64,000 nt of DNA from Heligmosomoides polygyrus polygyrus (GCA_947396885.1 OX377204.1:56159139-56223138); one strand, 5' to 3'. Positions 42,700 through 54,880 are shown, numbered from the stretch's first letter. A program made the numbers and translations. Notes: generated by a model from the sequence alone, not told the origin.

Positions 42700-43832
42700 C
42701 TACAATACCGGCCTTAACTTTTGGTCTTTAGGAGGAAAAAGCGAAAAAAAAAACCGCCTTTTCCGCCGCTATTCTGTAGCTCTATTCAAATTGAGCGCAT
42801 TGTAAATTGAAAAACATATTCGTGATCAGCACCGAGACCTCACCCGATCAGCTGCAAAGCGCATAGCGAGCGCCTGAAAAATAGTTTAGTGACCTAATTT
42901 CTGTCTGGCTGACCCCTTCCCTCACGGGAGATAATTACACCCACAGCTCCTAAGCAGCTAACGAAGGAAGAAATTCGACCTATTAAAGCCCTTTTCTACT
43001 TTATTTGTAGTAACACATAGTTCTGGATTCCCTAGCATTTCTCGATCACAATGATATACTTTTTAAGGGATCCGATAATTTAGTGCTATTATTTTCAGAA
43101 AATGTCTCCACTTTGGAGAACTATAATTTCTTCACGTCAAGCTTATGTGCTCTTATATTCGTTTGACCCGTTGAAGGCAACAATGGAAATCATGCCGCGA
43201 AAGTGGAACTGGGCTTGAAATCGCTAGTAACTATACCCTGGCAGAGCTGGATACATGTCACTTCCTTGCAGTTAGCCGCACACTTTTTGCATGACTGAAG
43301 TGAATACAAAATCGTTTCTTTGAAGAAAGAAGCAAAGATATTTGGAGGTCTATAAAAACGCCTTATAGTCCTTAATAGGTGAAATTTCGACTAGGCCGGA
43401 AGACATTTTGGCCACGTAGTTAAATGCTAACTAAGCGTCATTTAAAAATTGTTCAAAAACGGAAAAATTGTCTATGGAGCATTCCCCAGTTAATTCTGAA
43501 TTGAAAGGTAGTTTGGTTTCAAATTTTGGTTCGTTGGAACCGGTTTATTACGAGTGAAATGTCCAGTAGCCCTGATCGGGACACAGATTAGTTCCGGAGC
43601 CAGCCCAGTCTCCTGCCTCTGTGACCCCTCGCGCCATCTGAGGACGCCGTACATCGCCTAACTAGAGTCTTCACACTTCTGGTGTCGCGGCGGCATATTG
43701 ATCCTTACAAACGAGGGTGGAGTAGAATACGCGGCGTACACCAAATAAAGTTCGGATAACAACGACTTCCCCCTTTCATTTAACATGCTTGTATTTTCTA
43801 TTTCGTATTCTCGCCATCTTTATAGAAACATG

Positions 43833-44324
43833 AGATCTATCCTAGTCCGGGGAGGCCACACAACTAAAAAGTATTATATGTAACAAATCCACTAGAGATT
43901 TACCGAGCGGCTCCTACAGAACAACATAGGACCCTAAACAAAAAAGTCACAAAGAAAAAGACGAAAATTACATTTGTTGCGATTGTAAGCCGACAAAGTT
44001 GTCTGCCCTCCTCACCATGTTGAATCCTAACATAACATGTCAGGCGGCGGTCAGCACGCGACATGGCTTTATGTGCCCTATTCACCATGTTAGGTCCTGG
44101 TTATAACATGTTAGCCGGCGGTCAGCATGCGGCATGCCTCCATTCCGTCGTTGTTTGCCCGCCGAGACGGTTGCAAACCGCGGCGATTTTTTATTTATTT
44201 TTTGTTTGTTCGTTGGTTTTTGGTTTCTTTTAGGTTACAACTCGTTCTCTAGGCGCCGCTCGGTAAGTCTCAATTCGTTTTATTACCTTCCTTTTAGTTA
44301 TGTGCCCCCGGACTAGGATAGATC
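43833..44324. mobile_element. 492-bp MITE with 9-bp target duplication (Mutator-like)
   Basis: Ends GATCTATCCTAGTCCGGGG and its reverse (CCCCCGGACTAGGATAGATC) form the inverted repeats. AGAAACATG flanks both sides (43,824-43,832 and 44,325-44,333). The right arm of the large inverted repeat carries the uninterrupted site (one AGAAACATG, reversed, near 47,350). Nine-base duplications are typical of Mutator-like elements. Inside, a 66-bp unit with CACCATGTT and GGCGGTCAGCA is repeated twice. Confidence 0.9.
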
Positions 44325-44341
44325 AGAAACATGTCTTTCAC

Positions 44342-44342
<1 letters not shown>

Positions 44343-44373
<31 letters not shown>

Positions 44374-44378
44374 TTTTC
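44343..44378. repeat. TTTA microsatellite
   Basis: Nine or so TTTA units in the left arm; the right arm has only a short, interrupted equivalent near 47,310, so the run expanded after duplication. Confidence 0.9.
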
Positions 44379-44688
44379 AGGGCGTTTCACTAAAATGTTG
44401 CTTCTGTAACGCGTAACGCAGTCTTAAGGAGCGCCGAACGCGTGTCGTGCGTTTCCATTGCATAGTTTGTATGGTGGTAGAACGTATGGCGCGTCGCAGT
44501 ATCATAAACATAATGGGGTGGGAACGGTGGAATGTATGGTGCATCCTAGTGACATTAAATAGAGCCCATTTTCATGACTGAGCGTTTAAATTAACAACCT
44601 AAGGCTGGGTCATTCATACTACTCACTGCAGCTTCGTTTTCGACACTGAGAGGAATTATGTATGACAAAGGATTAAGGATGACATATG

Positions 44689-46988
44689 GCTTTATTAAAC
44701 CCCTTTTTTGGAATGCGCCACGCATTCTACTTTTACGAGATACCAACCAACGAGACAGTTTGAGTTTTTTATTCAAATTTGGCTTAAACAATGCACATAT
44801 GCTTATAAATAAAAATGGAACATGAAAATGGAAGTAAAACTTTTAGAAGAACGTGATCAGCCTACTATTTCTTATCATTTCTTATCTTTCTTATCGCACT
44901 CAAGCACGCTGCAGAACAGTCGGAGTAGGAACCAGGTCGAATTGTTAGTAGGCCCGAATGTTGGATGTTGCTTCATCAGTACACAGAATCCGACTTGGAA
45001 AATTGGGCTTCTGCTCACATTTAACCTGTGTAATCAGTAGACTTGCATGTCTCGTGTCTTTACGTGATTTTCAAGTTCTAGACATTAAAAGAAGCACGGC
45101 ATAGGTTAATGTGACCAAGTAGTAACAAGAACGTAACAAGCATTCAGCCCATACACAATCAATCGAGTCTGAAATGCAAGGTTTTAGACGGGGGCATGGC
45201 GCAATCTCGACCATTTGTAGGCCAAAGAAATTTCGTTACTTGTACATAAGAGTCTCAAACATTTTCAAAAGCTTCAATAGCAGCAATGTTAGAACCTTTC
45301 AAATAGTGCATGCTTTTTTAGGATACCCTGATTTTTCGCAAACCTAGGTTTTTTTAGGTTTTAAACCTTAAAATAAGCACAAACCAATCGAAAAGGCCTT
45401 TTTGTAAAGAAGGTTTAATAAGTATTCAAGCGAAACACAATCAATCGAGCGTAAAATGCAAAATTTCAGATGGGACATGGCGCATCCCATATCACTCATA
45501 TGTCAGAAAATTTCTATTTTCTTAAGCTTTCACTGGCGGATGCTACACAAGGCCGAGAATTCCTAGTTACAGGAGGCTAGAATTCTTCCATAACGATCGA
45601 ATCGCTTCAAAAAGAAAATTAGTAGAATTGATTCCCTAAACTGCATTTAGGGTTAAAATGTTGGTAAGACTGGCATGACGATCAATAGTTCCGTCCAATG
45701 TCCCTATCGCAAACCTGCTCTGAAAGGAAAATAGTGGATTGCTGTTTGAGGTATTGTTTTGACGGCCTAGCAAATGCGAGTGCGCCCGCATTCTACATCT
45801 ACGGAAATTTTCGGACATAGATGCTATGAACAAACAAAGCCAGCTCTTCTTTCCGTGAGCAAGTCTGCTGGCAATTCACAGTTGAAATAATATCAAATAT
45901 TAAAACCAAAGAATATCAAATACTTTTATCTTTATAAAGAAAATTTTTACTCAAACTTCATCATCGCGCGGTGTCTTGAAGAATAGCTACACAGTCTGAA
46001 TAAACAACATAATTCTAGCATTTGACCACAAACAAGGTATTCAAGCTTATCAAGGTATGCTAGAGATCAATGAACATAGCGGCGTGCTACAGGGAGAGAT
46101 TGCGCCACGCACTCGTTCCATGTATTGAAATATAGAATGACCAGCGTCGGTCGCCGACTTCGCAGGCATCGCATTCGCGGGCTACGCCGGGCTATCCGGC
46201 TCCGCAGGAGTGTGCGGGCCACGCTAGGGACGTAGCCGAAACTAGCTAGGGACTTAGCTCAAACCTAGCATGCCTCCTCATCCAGCGTCGGTCGCTGGCT
46301 TCGCCGGGGTGATACTGCTGCCTAACTCAACGTCGAGGCAGTAGCGATGGAGCAGCGGTGTTAAAGGCTCGGGCGTCCTATACTGGCTAGCCTGCATAAT
46401 CACCCAAATTTGGGGACATTTGGCAATTGTCCAAGACCTCATAACCGCCGTAGATAGTGTGGAAACCTTATCATGGGGGGTGTTCGTTGGTGATCAACAC
46501 CGTAGCCGCCGTAGTGTTGAAAGCTCATCATTGGGGTGTTCGTTTGTGATCAACACCGACGGTCCGGAAGTGCAAGCGTCGTCGCAGTCAACATCGCCGG
46601 TCGTTCGCAAGTGCAAGCGTCGTCGCAGTCAACACTGGTTCGAAACCGCTGCCTGCCACGCTGCAATGTTGTGGTGCTTATGGTGGACGATGGCGATACG
46701 ATGAACGTTCAGATATAGGTTCAAGGCGAACCGATTCAGACAGTAGCGAAGCGCTTCAGACAGTGACTAATGCCTTCCTCCTTTATATATGGTGGGATAT
46801 ACAATTTCTGTTTAGAGTCAAGCAAATTTAAAAATATCAGAGGGAGGCGACCACAACAGAAAAGCGACACCATTTCCTACTACGTAACTTCAGTAAGTAG
46901 CAATTGCGTTATAAATCAAATAACGTTTACAGTATTCTGGACGAGTGCACGCGTAATCTCTTCACATGAACAACTTGTGTGAGAGAAC
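44689..46988. other. Loop of the large inverted repeat; no gene recognised
   Basis: Contains an imperfect direct repeat: CACAATCAATCGAG with an AAATGCAA block near 45,155 and near 45,440. It also has two GC-rich repeat patches: CCAGCGTCGGTCGC near 46,141 and near 46,281, and AAGTGCAAGCGTCGTCGCAG near 46,567 and near 46,609. No protein domain seen. Confidence 0.5.
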
Positions 46989-48446
46989 TATGTCAACCTT
47001 AATCCTTTGTCATACATAATTCCTCTCAGTGTCGAAAACGAAGCTGCAGTGAGTAGTATGAATGACCCGGCCTTAGGTCAACTGTTAATTTAAACGCTCA
47101 GACATGAAAATGGGCTCTATTCAATGTCACTAGGATGCGCCATACATTCTACCCTTTCCAACCCATTACGCTTATGATTCTGCGACGCGCCATGCATTCT
47201 ACCACCATGCAAACTATGCAATGGAAACGTACGACACGCGTCCGGTGCTCCTTAAGACTGCGTTACGCGCTACAGAAGCAACATTATAGTGAAACGCCTT
47301 GAAAATAAATGAATAAATAAACAGGTAAATAACAGATATGAAAGACATGTTTCTATTAAGATGGCGAGAACACGAAATAGAAAATACAGGCATGTTATAG
47401 GAAAGGGAGAGGTCGTAGTTATCCGACGTCCTTATTTGGCCGCGTATTCTACTCCACCCTCGTTTGTAAGGATCAATATGCCGCCGCGACACCAGAAGTG
47501 TGAAGACTCTAGTTAGACGATGCACGGCGTCCTCAGATGGCGCGAGGGGTCACAGAGGCAGGATACAGGGTTGGCTCCGGAACTAATCTGGGTCCCGATC
47601 AGGGCTACTGGACATTTCACTCGTAATAAACCGGTTCCAACGAACCAAAATTTGAAACCAAGCCACCTTCAATTCAGAATTAACTGGGGAATGCTCTCAT
47701 AAAATTTTTTCCCGTTTTTGATCAATTTTTCAAATGACGCTCAGTTAGCATTTGGGTGAGTTTGCTTCGTAACTACGTGGCCAGAATGTCTTTCAGTCTA
47801 ATCGAAATTTCACCTATTGAGGACTATAAGGTGTTTTCATAGACCTCCAAATATCTTTGCTTCTTTCTTCAAAGAAACGATTTTGTATTCACTTCAGTCA
47901 TGCAAAAAGTGTGCAGCTAACTGCAAAGAAGTGTCATGTAGCCAGCTCTGCCAGGGTATAATTACTAGCGATTTCAAGCCCAGTTCCACTTTCGCAGCAT
48001 GATTTCTACTGTTGCCTTCAACGGATCAAACGAATGTAAGAGCACATAAGCTTGACGTGACGAAATTATAGTTCTCCAAAGTGGAGACACTTTCTGAAAA
48101 TAATAGCACTAAATTGTCGGATCCTTCAAATAAAGTAAAAAGGAAAGTAAAAGGCTTTAATAGGCTGAATTTCTTCCTTCATTAGCTACTTAGGAGCTGT
48201 GGGTGTAATTATCTCCCGCGAGTGAAGGAGTCAGCCGCGCCAGACAGAAATTAGGTCACTGAACTATTTTTCAGGCAGTCGCTATGCGCTTTGCAGTTCA
48301 TCGGGAAGAGAGCTCGGTGCTGATCACGAATATGTGTTTCAATTTACAATGCGCTCAATTTGAAGAGCGCTACAGAAAAGCGGCGGAAAAGGCGGCTTTT
48401 TCGTTTTTTTCGCCCAAAGACCAAAATTTAAGGCCGGTATTGTATA

Positions 48447-49099
48447 GCACGACTTTTTGCCATGTTTTCAGCATATTCTTATTATATTGTCACTATGACC
48501 TCCGAAAATTTCGTGATTGAAAAGAAAAAAGTTTGAAAAAGGTCTCGCGGACGCAGACGACTTCACGCAACAACCTCAGGCTTCTAAATGCACTTTTTTT
48601 AGATATTGGAAGAAATCACCCAAGCGGCAATTCTAATGCAGTCCGATATGGACCCGTCACTGGCACGAAGGAAGTCAGCTGCAATAATTGTTCTGAGAAG
48701 AGCTCTTGAAAGCTCACTTAATAGAGAATCCTGGTAACAACTGTTCCTTGACAATTCTATCCCTCGCAATGAGCACCGCAGATGCCGATGTCCTAAACGA
48801 TTTATTTATAGAATGCGTGGTTTTTGCAGATCCAACAAATAACTAAAAACAGATAAAAAAGAATAATGACGACTACATAATGGTTCAAGACATACCTATA
48901 GCCAATGGTGATTTCCATCGAAGGGATGTCTTTAACGAACAGGAGTCCAACATTTAGCACACGACAAGACATGTCGCAAAAGATCTAAAACTTTTAGAGA
49001 GTACAATAGTATAAGCGGAACAGATCGGAGCACGAGTTAATTCCACGAGGAGAATTAAATTCTGGTCCTTAAATTCTTTACCGAATTGTTGAAGAAACA
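48447..49099. other. No gene recognised
   Basis: Spacer between the large inverted repeat and the BEL/Pao 5' LTR. Only short open frames. Confidence 0.4.
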
Positions 49100-49319
49100 T
49101 GCGTTCTCACCCGCGAGACCTCAGACGAACAAACAAAAAAATGCATTCACAATTCGCCTACAGTGTCTTCTTCCTTGAAAACAGATTGCACAAGACGTCT
49201 CCTTTATATTCTAGAAGGACCGCCCTCGCGGTCTCAGTCTTGTTGAGCTCCTCCACCCTGTTAGCTCGCCTTTAGTTGCACAATTACGAATAAACGGATT
49301 ATTAACCAATTTTGTGTCA
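49100..49319 (+). repeat. BEL/Pao 5' LTR
   Basis: Matches 54,881-55,045 from its TG start. An AATAAA signal lies at 49,289. The end is placed at TTTTGTGTCA (49,319), where CA would close the LTR; this is an inference because the 3' copy diverges earlier. Confidence 0.65.
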
Positions 49320-49498
49320 GAGGCAACGGAAGCCCACACAAATATCTGGTGCATCGGCCATTTACCAGGCACCAATGATAAAGTCCGTGTGGCATCTTCA
49401 AATCAGCTTGTTCCTCCTCATAACCCTAAGAACCGCTGATTTTCCACATAAAAAAAGAAACTCAACACTGAATAACAGAAAATGAAAAAAAAAAGAAA

Positions 49499-50781
49499 AT
49501 GAGTAAAATTACACTTCTTCTCCAATCTCTGGAGGATGAATCGACTATCCTCAAAGAAGTGGTTGAATATTACAAGGCCACCACAGAGCCTAATAAACCA
49601 CCCTCAGAGGATCAAAAAATACAAGTCTACTGTCAGAAAAGACTATGTGAACTGCAAACGGCACTGGAAAACGTCGAAAGAAAACTGTCATCAATACAAG
49701 ATGTCTACCAGAGCATAATGAGCACCTTTCAGAGTCCTAAAAGGGAAAGAAAAAGGAAATGTTAGCAGAAATAGAGGAACTCAAACATAAAATCAATTTC
49801 CGCTCACTCAAAGAAGCAGAAACCGTAGTGATGGCTCTAAAAACCAGAACTTTAGAAATACAGACTCAATGGGAAATTCTGCAAATTACGCGTACCCCAC
49901 TGGTTCAAAACGGTCCCGAAAGCAGAGGAGACCTCGACAGTGGCGATGCATATGAGGAAATCGATCCATGTGGTCTACTTCAAAGTAAGCGACCGCCGAC
50001 GCAGCAGCATATGACGGCCCACTGGGGTCTTGAACCACATGAGGAAGACTCAGAACAGATGGTACTATCGCCGGCATTGAAGACCAAGTACCCGCAAATC
50101 AAACTACCTCATTTTGACGGAGAAAACGATTCATGGGATAAATTCTGGGGCGCATATTCTCTCATAGTCGATCAAAATGCACAACTAGGAGAATTGGAGA
50201 AAATTCTCTACCTTAAGGACGCAATAAGCGGAAAGGCAGAAAATGCCATCAAAAGCATCCCAATGAATGCTTCCATTTATAGCCTGATTGTGGATGTCCT
50301 ACACAAAAAATATGGAAACAAAGGGAATAACAGATCACAGATCGTACAGCGTCTACTGGCACTACCAGCTGCCAACACAGCAGGCGAAAAGTGTGTCGAA
50401 ACCCTCGAAAACGTCAATGATCTCGTCTTCCGAATGGTCGGCACAGGGTACGACGTAAGGAAAAGGCAGGATCCGTTATGGATCGATACCATTCTTGCAA
50501 AATTTCTCTATGAAGTTGTAAAAGAGTGTATGAAAAAGGAAACAGAAAGCCCACAATTAATCCTAGGCACACTGCTGGAAGAGCTCGGCGAGGAATTTTC
50601 TTCCAGAGCTCGTTTCGAGCGCCGATTCGAATCGTTGAGTGGAAATCAAATAAACAATACCGAATCCTCACGACGCCCGAAACCGTCTGTGGCGGAACAA
50701 TGCCTGTTTTGCCGCAGATCCAACCACCAGACCAAGGAGGCCGTACAATTCGGACTGCAATCGATCGCCGAAACGCACTGA
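49499..50781 (+). pseudogene. gag: BEL/Pao Gag (DUF1759-like) with a frame change
   Basis: A first frame (49,499-49,765) is a coiled-coil-like N-terminus. It shifts by -1 at about 49,760 into a 340-codon frame. There, KLPHFDGENDSWDKFWGAY is the core block of DUF1759, typical of BEL/Pao Gag, followed by helical capsid text (LKDAISGKAENAIKSIP). Near the end lies a Cys pair CLFCRRSNH, and beyond the stop at 50,779 another frame has CFALDQRSRDCAFEC, the remains of CCHC knuckles. It would build the particle. The start at 49,499 is the first ATG after the leader. Confidence 0.8.
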
Positions 50782-51020
50782 GGGGTCACCCAGTGTATTG
50801 GAAATGTTTCGCACTGGATCAAAGAAGCCGTGACTGCGCCTTCGAATGTTGACCAAAATGCAAAGGAGATCACGATGTCACACTATGTATAAAGGAGGAC
50901 GTCCGATAACTTCAGGAATGTGGTAATATAATAGGAAATAAACAGCTTTTTCCTACTAGCCGAAACACGAATACCTGGCCAACTGAAGCTAATACCTTCT
51001 GCAGCCAATCCAGCTATAAT

Positions 51021-51480
51021 GTGGTGAATAAAAGTCAGCAATCTGCCTCACAGGAGCATAATGCTTGTGCAGTAGCAAGCTTCTCAAATACAACAAACGA
51101 TAGCGTCACGGAGAAGGAGTATGTTCTCATGACTGCGGAAGCACTAATCGGAAATAATCACACCAACACGTTTGAAAATGTGGTGGTTCTTCTAAACGAT
51201 GCACAGTGCAACCTAATTGAAGCCAACCTCGCGAGCACGCTGGGACTTCAATTAAGTGAGTCATATCAATGCACAATGCGTGGTATTGGAGGAAGCACTG
51301 AGACTTATTTGACTCAACTGACTTCTGCTGTTTTCAGAACGCGGTTCGGAGATAACATTTCACTCCTGCTTATTGCTAAAGCAGTACTCACAAATGCTTT
51401 TCCAGCAGTCACGTTGACAAGTTCAGACGTGCAGTTTCTAAGAAACAAGTGCATTTTCTTGTTGAATACCACTTACTTAC
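51021..51480 (+). pseudogene. BEL/Pao protease (A17/DUF1758-like), first part
   Basis: YVLMTAEALIGNNHTNTFEN then VVVLLNDAQCNLIEANLAS: the family usually has an L-L-D-T/S-G-A block where this copy reads LLNDAQC, so the catalytic Asp-Thr-Gly looks lost. GIGGSTETYLTQLT follows as in the family. The frame is cut at 51,480 by the RTE insertion. Confidence 0.7.
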
Positions 51481-52089
51481 TTTGATACTTCGATGGTCCT
51501 TTTGTCGGCTGGAGGTCTTCTCAGCGGGGATCACAACTCTTCCAGACCGCTCGATCTCTGGCTGCTTGCATCTAGTGAGGGAGACTCCGCTCTCTGAAAG
51601 ATCTTGAGGATGAGTCTGCCCATCGCGTTGGCGGTCACCCCAGTGGTCTCTTATGGTCTCTCGGGAGCCATTCTGTGACACGGAGACTCCATCTTTCGTC
51701 CTTTCGTCGAAGCAGGTGTCCGGCCCAGCGATATTTGGACTTCTTCATGTACTGCACCGGGTCTGCTAATTGCGACTTCTCCCGTAGCTCTGAGCTTCGT
51801 AGGCCTTCTTGCCATTGCTGACGAAGGCTTGTCCTCAGAAGACATCTCTCCAGTGCACAATGCGTAGTTTGCATCGCTCTGGCGATTGTCTTGTTGTCGG
51901 GCCAGGTTTTCGTCGCGCAACACATCGCAGGCAGTACAGAGGCGTTGAATATTGAGGCCCTGAGGCCGGCATCCTCGACCTGATCGGTGACTTCGCTAAT
52001 CGAACTGAAGGCTGCCCATGCTGCGCGTCTCCGCGGGCGATTTCAGGAGCGAGGTCGTTATCCATGTTCAGCTCTCTTTCCAGATAGAC

Positions 52090-52500
52090 CTAGGGGTCGA
52101 CGTATTGTAGAGCGACTCCATTTAATCTTACGAGTCTCGTGTCACACCACTGGTTGACCATAAATTGCGTTTTGGACGTATTCATGTCCAATCCAATCTT
52201 CATACCTGCCACGTTGAGCTCGTTCAGCATTTCCTCGACTTCTGCCGTGCTGGTAGAGATGAGAAGAATATCGTCGACGAAGCGAAGGTTGCTGATCCGT
52301 TTACCGTCGACAAGGTAGCCTTTATCGTCCCAGTTCAAGTCCTTCATGGCATCCTGGAGTGCCGCTGTGAATAGCTTAAGAGAAATCGTATCTCCCTGAC
52401 GCACTCCTTTCCCGATAGGAATCTTAAGCTGTCGATCGAACAACTGAATGGTGGTCGATGTGTTCGAGAAGCATTCGTCGAGAATTAAATTCGGATGTAG
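52090..52500 (-). pseudogene. LINE E reverse transcriptase core
   Basis: GVRQGDTISLKLFTAALQDA, then LRFVDDILLISTSTAEVEEM (the catalytic pair is FVDD here) and GLDMNTSKTQFMVN. It continues the RT of the previous frame after a frame change near 52,540. Coding resumes, broken, to 51,480. Confidence 0.8.
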
Positions 52501-52531
52501 GGCGATGGTATACCAGCATGCACAAGCGCGT

Positions 52532-53447
52532 TCAGAATGGCTCGATTTCCACAGAGTCAAACGCTTTCCGATAATCCACGAAAACAAGGACAAGTGAGAT
52601 GTGGTACTCGCGGCTCCTTTCGATGAGTTGTAAGACAGTATGAATATGGTCCATGCAGGAGAAATCCTTGCGAAACCCTGCTTGCTCCACTGGCTGATAC
52701 TCATCCAAGCAACGCTCCATACGATTGAGCAGCATCTTGGTGAAGATCTTGTACACAACGGAGAGAAGACTCATGGGTCGATAGTTGTTGATATCCTCCT
52801 GCTGACCTTTTTTGAAGATTAGAACTGTTTTCGACTCCTTCCATGAGTCTGGAAACCTACCAAGTCGAAGGTAGTGGTTGAAGTGCTTGGCGAGAAGTGA
52901 GCAGACGGCACTGCCACCCGCACGAAGGAGATCAGCAGAAATGCCGTCCGGTCCGAGAGCAGTGCCCGGCTTCATCCTTCTGATAGCATGAGCAACTTCT
53001 GATTCCAGAATGGGAGGTACTTCCTCAGCTGGTGGCATCAAGCATTTCGGGACAGTGATGGAAGAACGGAACAGATCTGTGTAGGATTCCTGAACGATGG
53101 CCTCCATCGCTCTACGAGACGTTTGCGTTGTTCCATCCTTATCCACAAGGGCTGACATTATTGCCTTCTGATCGCAGAGATCTCGTTTGCAGCGCTTTAT
53201 GCTTGAACCTTTTCCAGCCGCTTCTAACAGCTTCAATCTTCTGAAGATCTTGTACACAACCGAGAGAAGACTGATGACTCGATAGTTGTTGGTATCCTCC
53301 TGGTGACCTTTTTTGAAGATCAAAACTGTTTTCGACTCCTTCCATGAGTCTGGAATCCTACCAAGTCGAAGGTAGTGGTTGAAGTGCTTGGCAAGAAGTG
53401 AGCAGAGGGTACTGCCAGCCGCACGAAAGAGGTCAGCAGAAATGCCA
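52532..53447 (-). pseudogene. LINE E linker and RT entry, with internal duplication
   Basis: One open frame of over 300 codons. GISADLFRAAGSTLCSLLAK to VVYKIF occurs first, then linker text (SALVDKDGTTQTSRRAMEAI, ESYTDLFRSSITVP), then GISADLLRAGGSAVCSLLAK to VVYKIFTKM again, and finally DHIHTVLQLIERSREY and VFVDYRKAFDSVE (first catalytic Asp). The repeated block stays in frame, which makes the frame look longer than the real protein. Confidence 0.8.
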
Positions 53448-53478
53448 CTACGAATAGCACTACGAACGGAGAATTCGT

Positions 53479-53624
53479 AAAGCCGCGAATTCTGATCGGA
53501 GTTGAAACATACGACCACATCATGATGTTGATCGACCCGCCCGTAAGACTACCGTCAGGATTACTTGCACAAAACACCGTTTTCGGACCAGCACTGTTCG
53601 GATCTTCAAATGCTTCACAATAAA
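53479..53624 (+). pseudogene. BEL/Pao protease, continuation after the LINE insertion
   Basis: PRILIGVETYDHIMMLIDPP and RLPSGLLAQNTVFGPALFG are the end of the DUF1758/A17 protease (D/R-I-L-I-G-x-D and L-x-x-T-x-F-G-x-x-L-x-G). This shows the LINE entered the protease gene. After 53,624 the coding stops, and RT is absent. Confidence 0.7.
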
Positions 53625-53911
53625 AAGTTCGGCATTTCCACTTCTCTGTGGTAGCATCCGCACAGATTGTTGATGTAAGAAAGAAAGCTAATGATAAAGC
53701 GTTCGAAGATAAACGGAAATACGCGTCACGTCTTTCTCTAGAGGTGAACGACATTGAATACACACAATATGAACCGCCTGTTCCATGCTGCAACCCGCCT
53801 TTAGAACATGCTCAAGATCTGGTAAAAGATACTGTACTGAAGCAGATTCCTTACGAGACTCGTGGGACGAATGGCCTTTCATAAATTAAGAAGGCGCCTG
53901 ACTTAGATAAC

Positions 53912-54328
53912 ATGTTACACCCTCCTCAGCGGAACTTGCTTTCAAGGAAAACAAATCAAAAAGCCATGTGCTGTAACATTAAAGAACGGAAGCTCTGTGA
54001 AAAAGTAACGACGGCTAGCAACTTCATCATATTCTCAAGAATATTACTTTATTTGTTGCTCTCCCTTATACTCAGCGTTCAAGTCCGTTCGGATCCAATA
54101 ACGTGCCAAAACGGTGCACTTCCTTCAAATCGAGTGTCAGTGGAATCATCTGTTCCCAAAGTGAACACCATACTCACTCATACCACACGCCCATATTCTG
54201 CAACGGACTTACAGTACATTGACGCAGTTGTTCCATTCAATATTTCTCTTTACTCCATTTTCCTTTTCCAAGTATTTTCTATCTTTGCTTCAGATAGCAC
54301 TGATATTCCGTTCAATATTCCATTATAA
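53912..54328 (+). CDS. Short membrane-type frame near the BEL/Pao 3' end
   Basis: 138 codons. A basic N-terminus precedes a long hydrophobic segment (FIIFSRILLYLLLSLILSV), then a Cys and polar text. It could be the signal-peptide start of an envelope-like protein, since some nematode BEL elements carry one, but no glycoprotein motif is visible. A chance frame in a decayed element is equally possible. Confidence 0.3.
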   Translation: MLHPPQRNLLSRKTNQKAMCCNIKERKLCEKVTTASNFIIFSRILLYLLLSLILSVQVRSDPITCQNGALPSNRVSVESSVPKVNTILTHTTRPYSATDLQYIDAVVPFNISLYSIFLFQVFSIFASDSTDIPFNIPL

Positions 54329-54880
54329 TACGCCACTTACTCTGTATTTCATAGAACATGCATAATATGACAAAAATTGTCCCTCTAAATATTCGCATCG
54401 TACGCTCCTGTATTTATTACATTGTAAACGCGGAATCATCATTCACACCTCACGCACACGCCTCCGTCATGAGTCACCCACATCTACTAGGTAGTCCCAT
54501 AAACGGCTGGTGAGGATCACCCCATCACTTAGTTTTGCCTTTGTCGGTGTCTTTAGCCTCGTAAAGACGTCTAGTTACGCAGCAAACACGTCTGTCACTA
54601 ACAAAATTGGTGGTGGAGCCCGTCGTGGCCGCTCTAGTCTTTGTGGGTCATTCGACCGCAGAGAGCAACAAAAATAAACAAAGAACAAGTGAGTATTATT
54701 CCGCGTCATTACTCCTCGTATCAATCACTACACTCATTTACTTATTCACTATTCATTTGTTCATCTGACTTGATAATCGAATGTATACCCATTGCTATGC
54801 ATTACTCATTATTACAAGGTAACTTTAAAAGTTTTGCGCCCGGGAGTGTTGCGGCAAGCACAGCTACCGCTACTTCTTCA

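Larger units (their letters stand above)
42700..48446. mobile_element. 5.7-kb inverted repeat with 1.45-kb arms
   Basis: Left arm 42,700-44,688 and right arm 46,989-48,446 are reverse complements over their whole length, apart from a 492-bp insertion and a microsatellite in the left arm. Examples: AAAGAAACGATTTTGTATTC-type, GGAGATAATTACACCCACAG and ACTCCACCCTCGTTTGTAAG blocks occur in both. The outer ends are at TACAATACCGGCC. No transposase is visible in arms or loop. It may be a very large foldback transposon or an inverted duplication; the loop of 2.3 kb is single copy here. Confidence 0.85.
51475..53447 (-). mobile_element. RTE-like LINE copy E inside the BEL/Pao protease
   Basis: Minus-strand insertion. 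Linker and RT start are in 53,447-52,532 (ESEVAHAIRRMKPGTALGPD, VLIFKKGQQEDINNYRP), RT core and FVDDILLIST in 52,500-52,250, and the C-terminus (WAGHLLRRKDERWSL) near 51,700, ending 51,478 in a GTAAGTAAGT-type tail. The family differs from copies A-D. The first 210 bp (53,447-53,240) repeat 52,955-52,735, then jump to upstream linker sequence, so the 5' end is a rearranged duplication. Confidence 0.8.
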
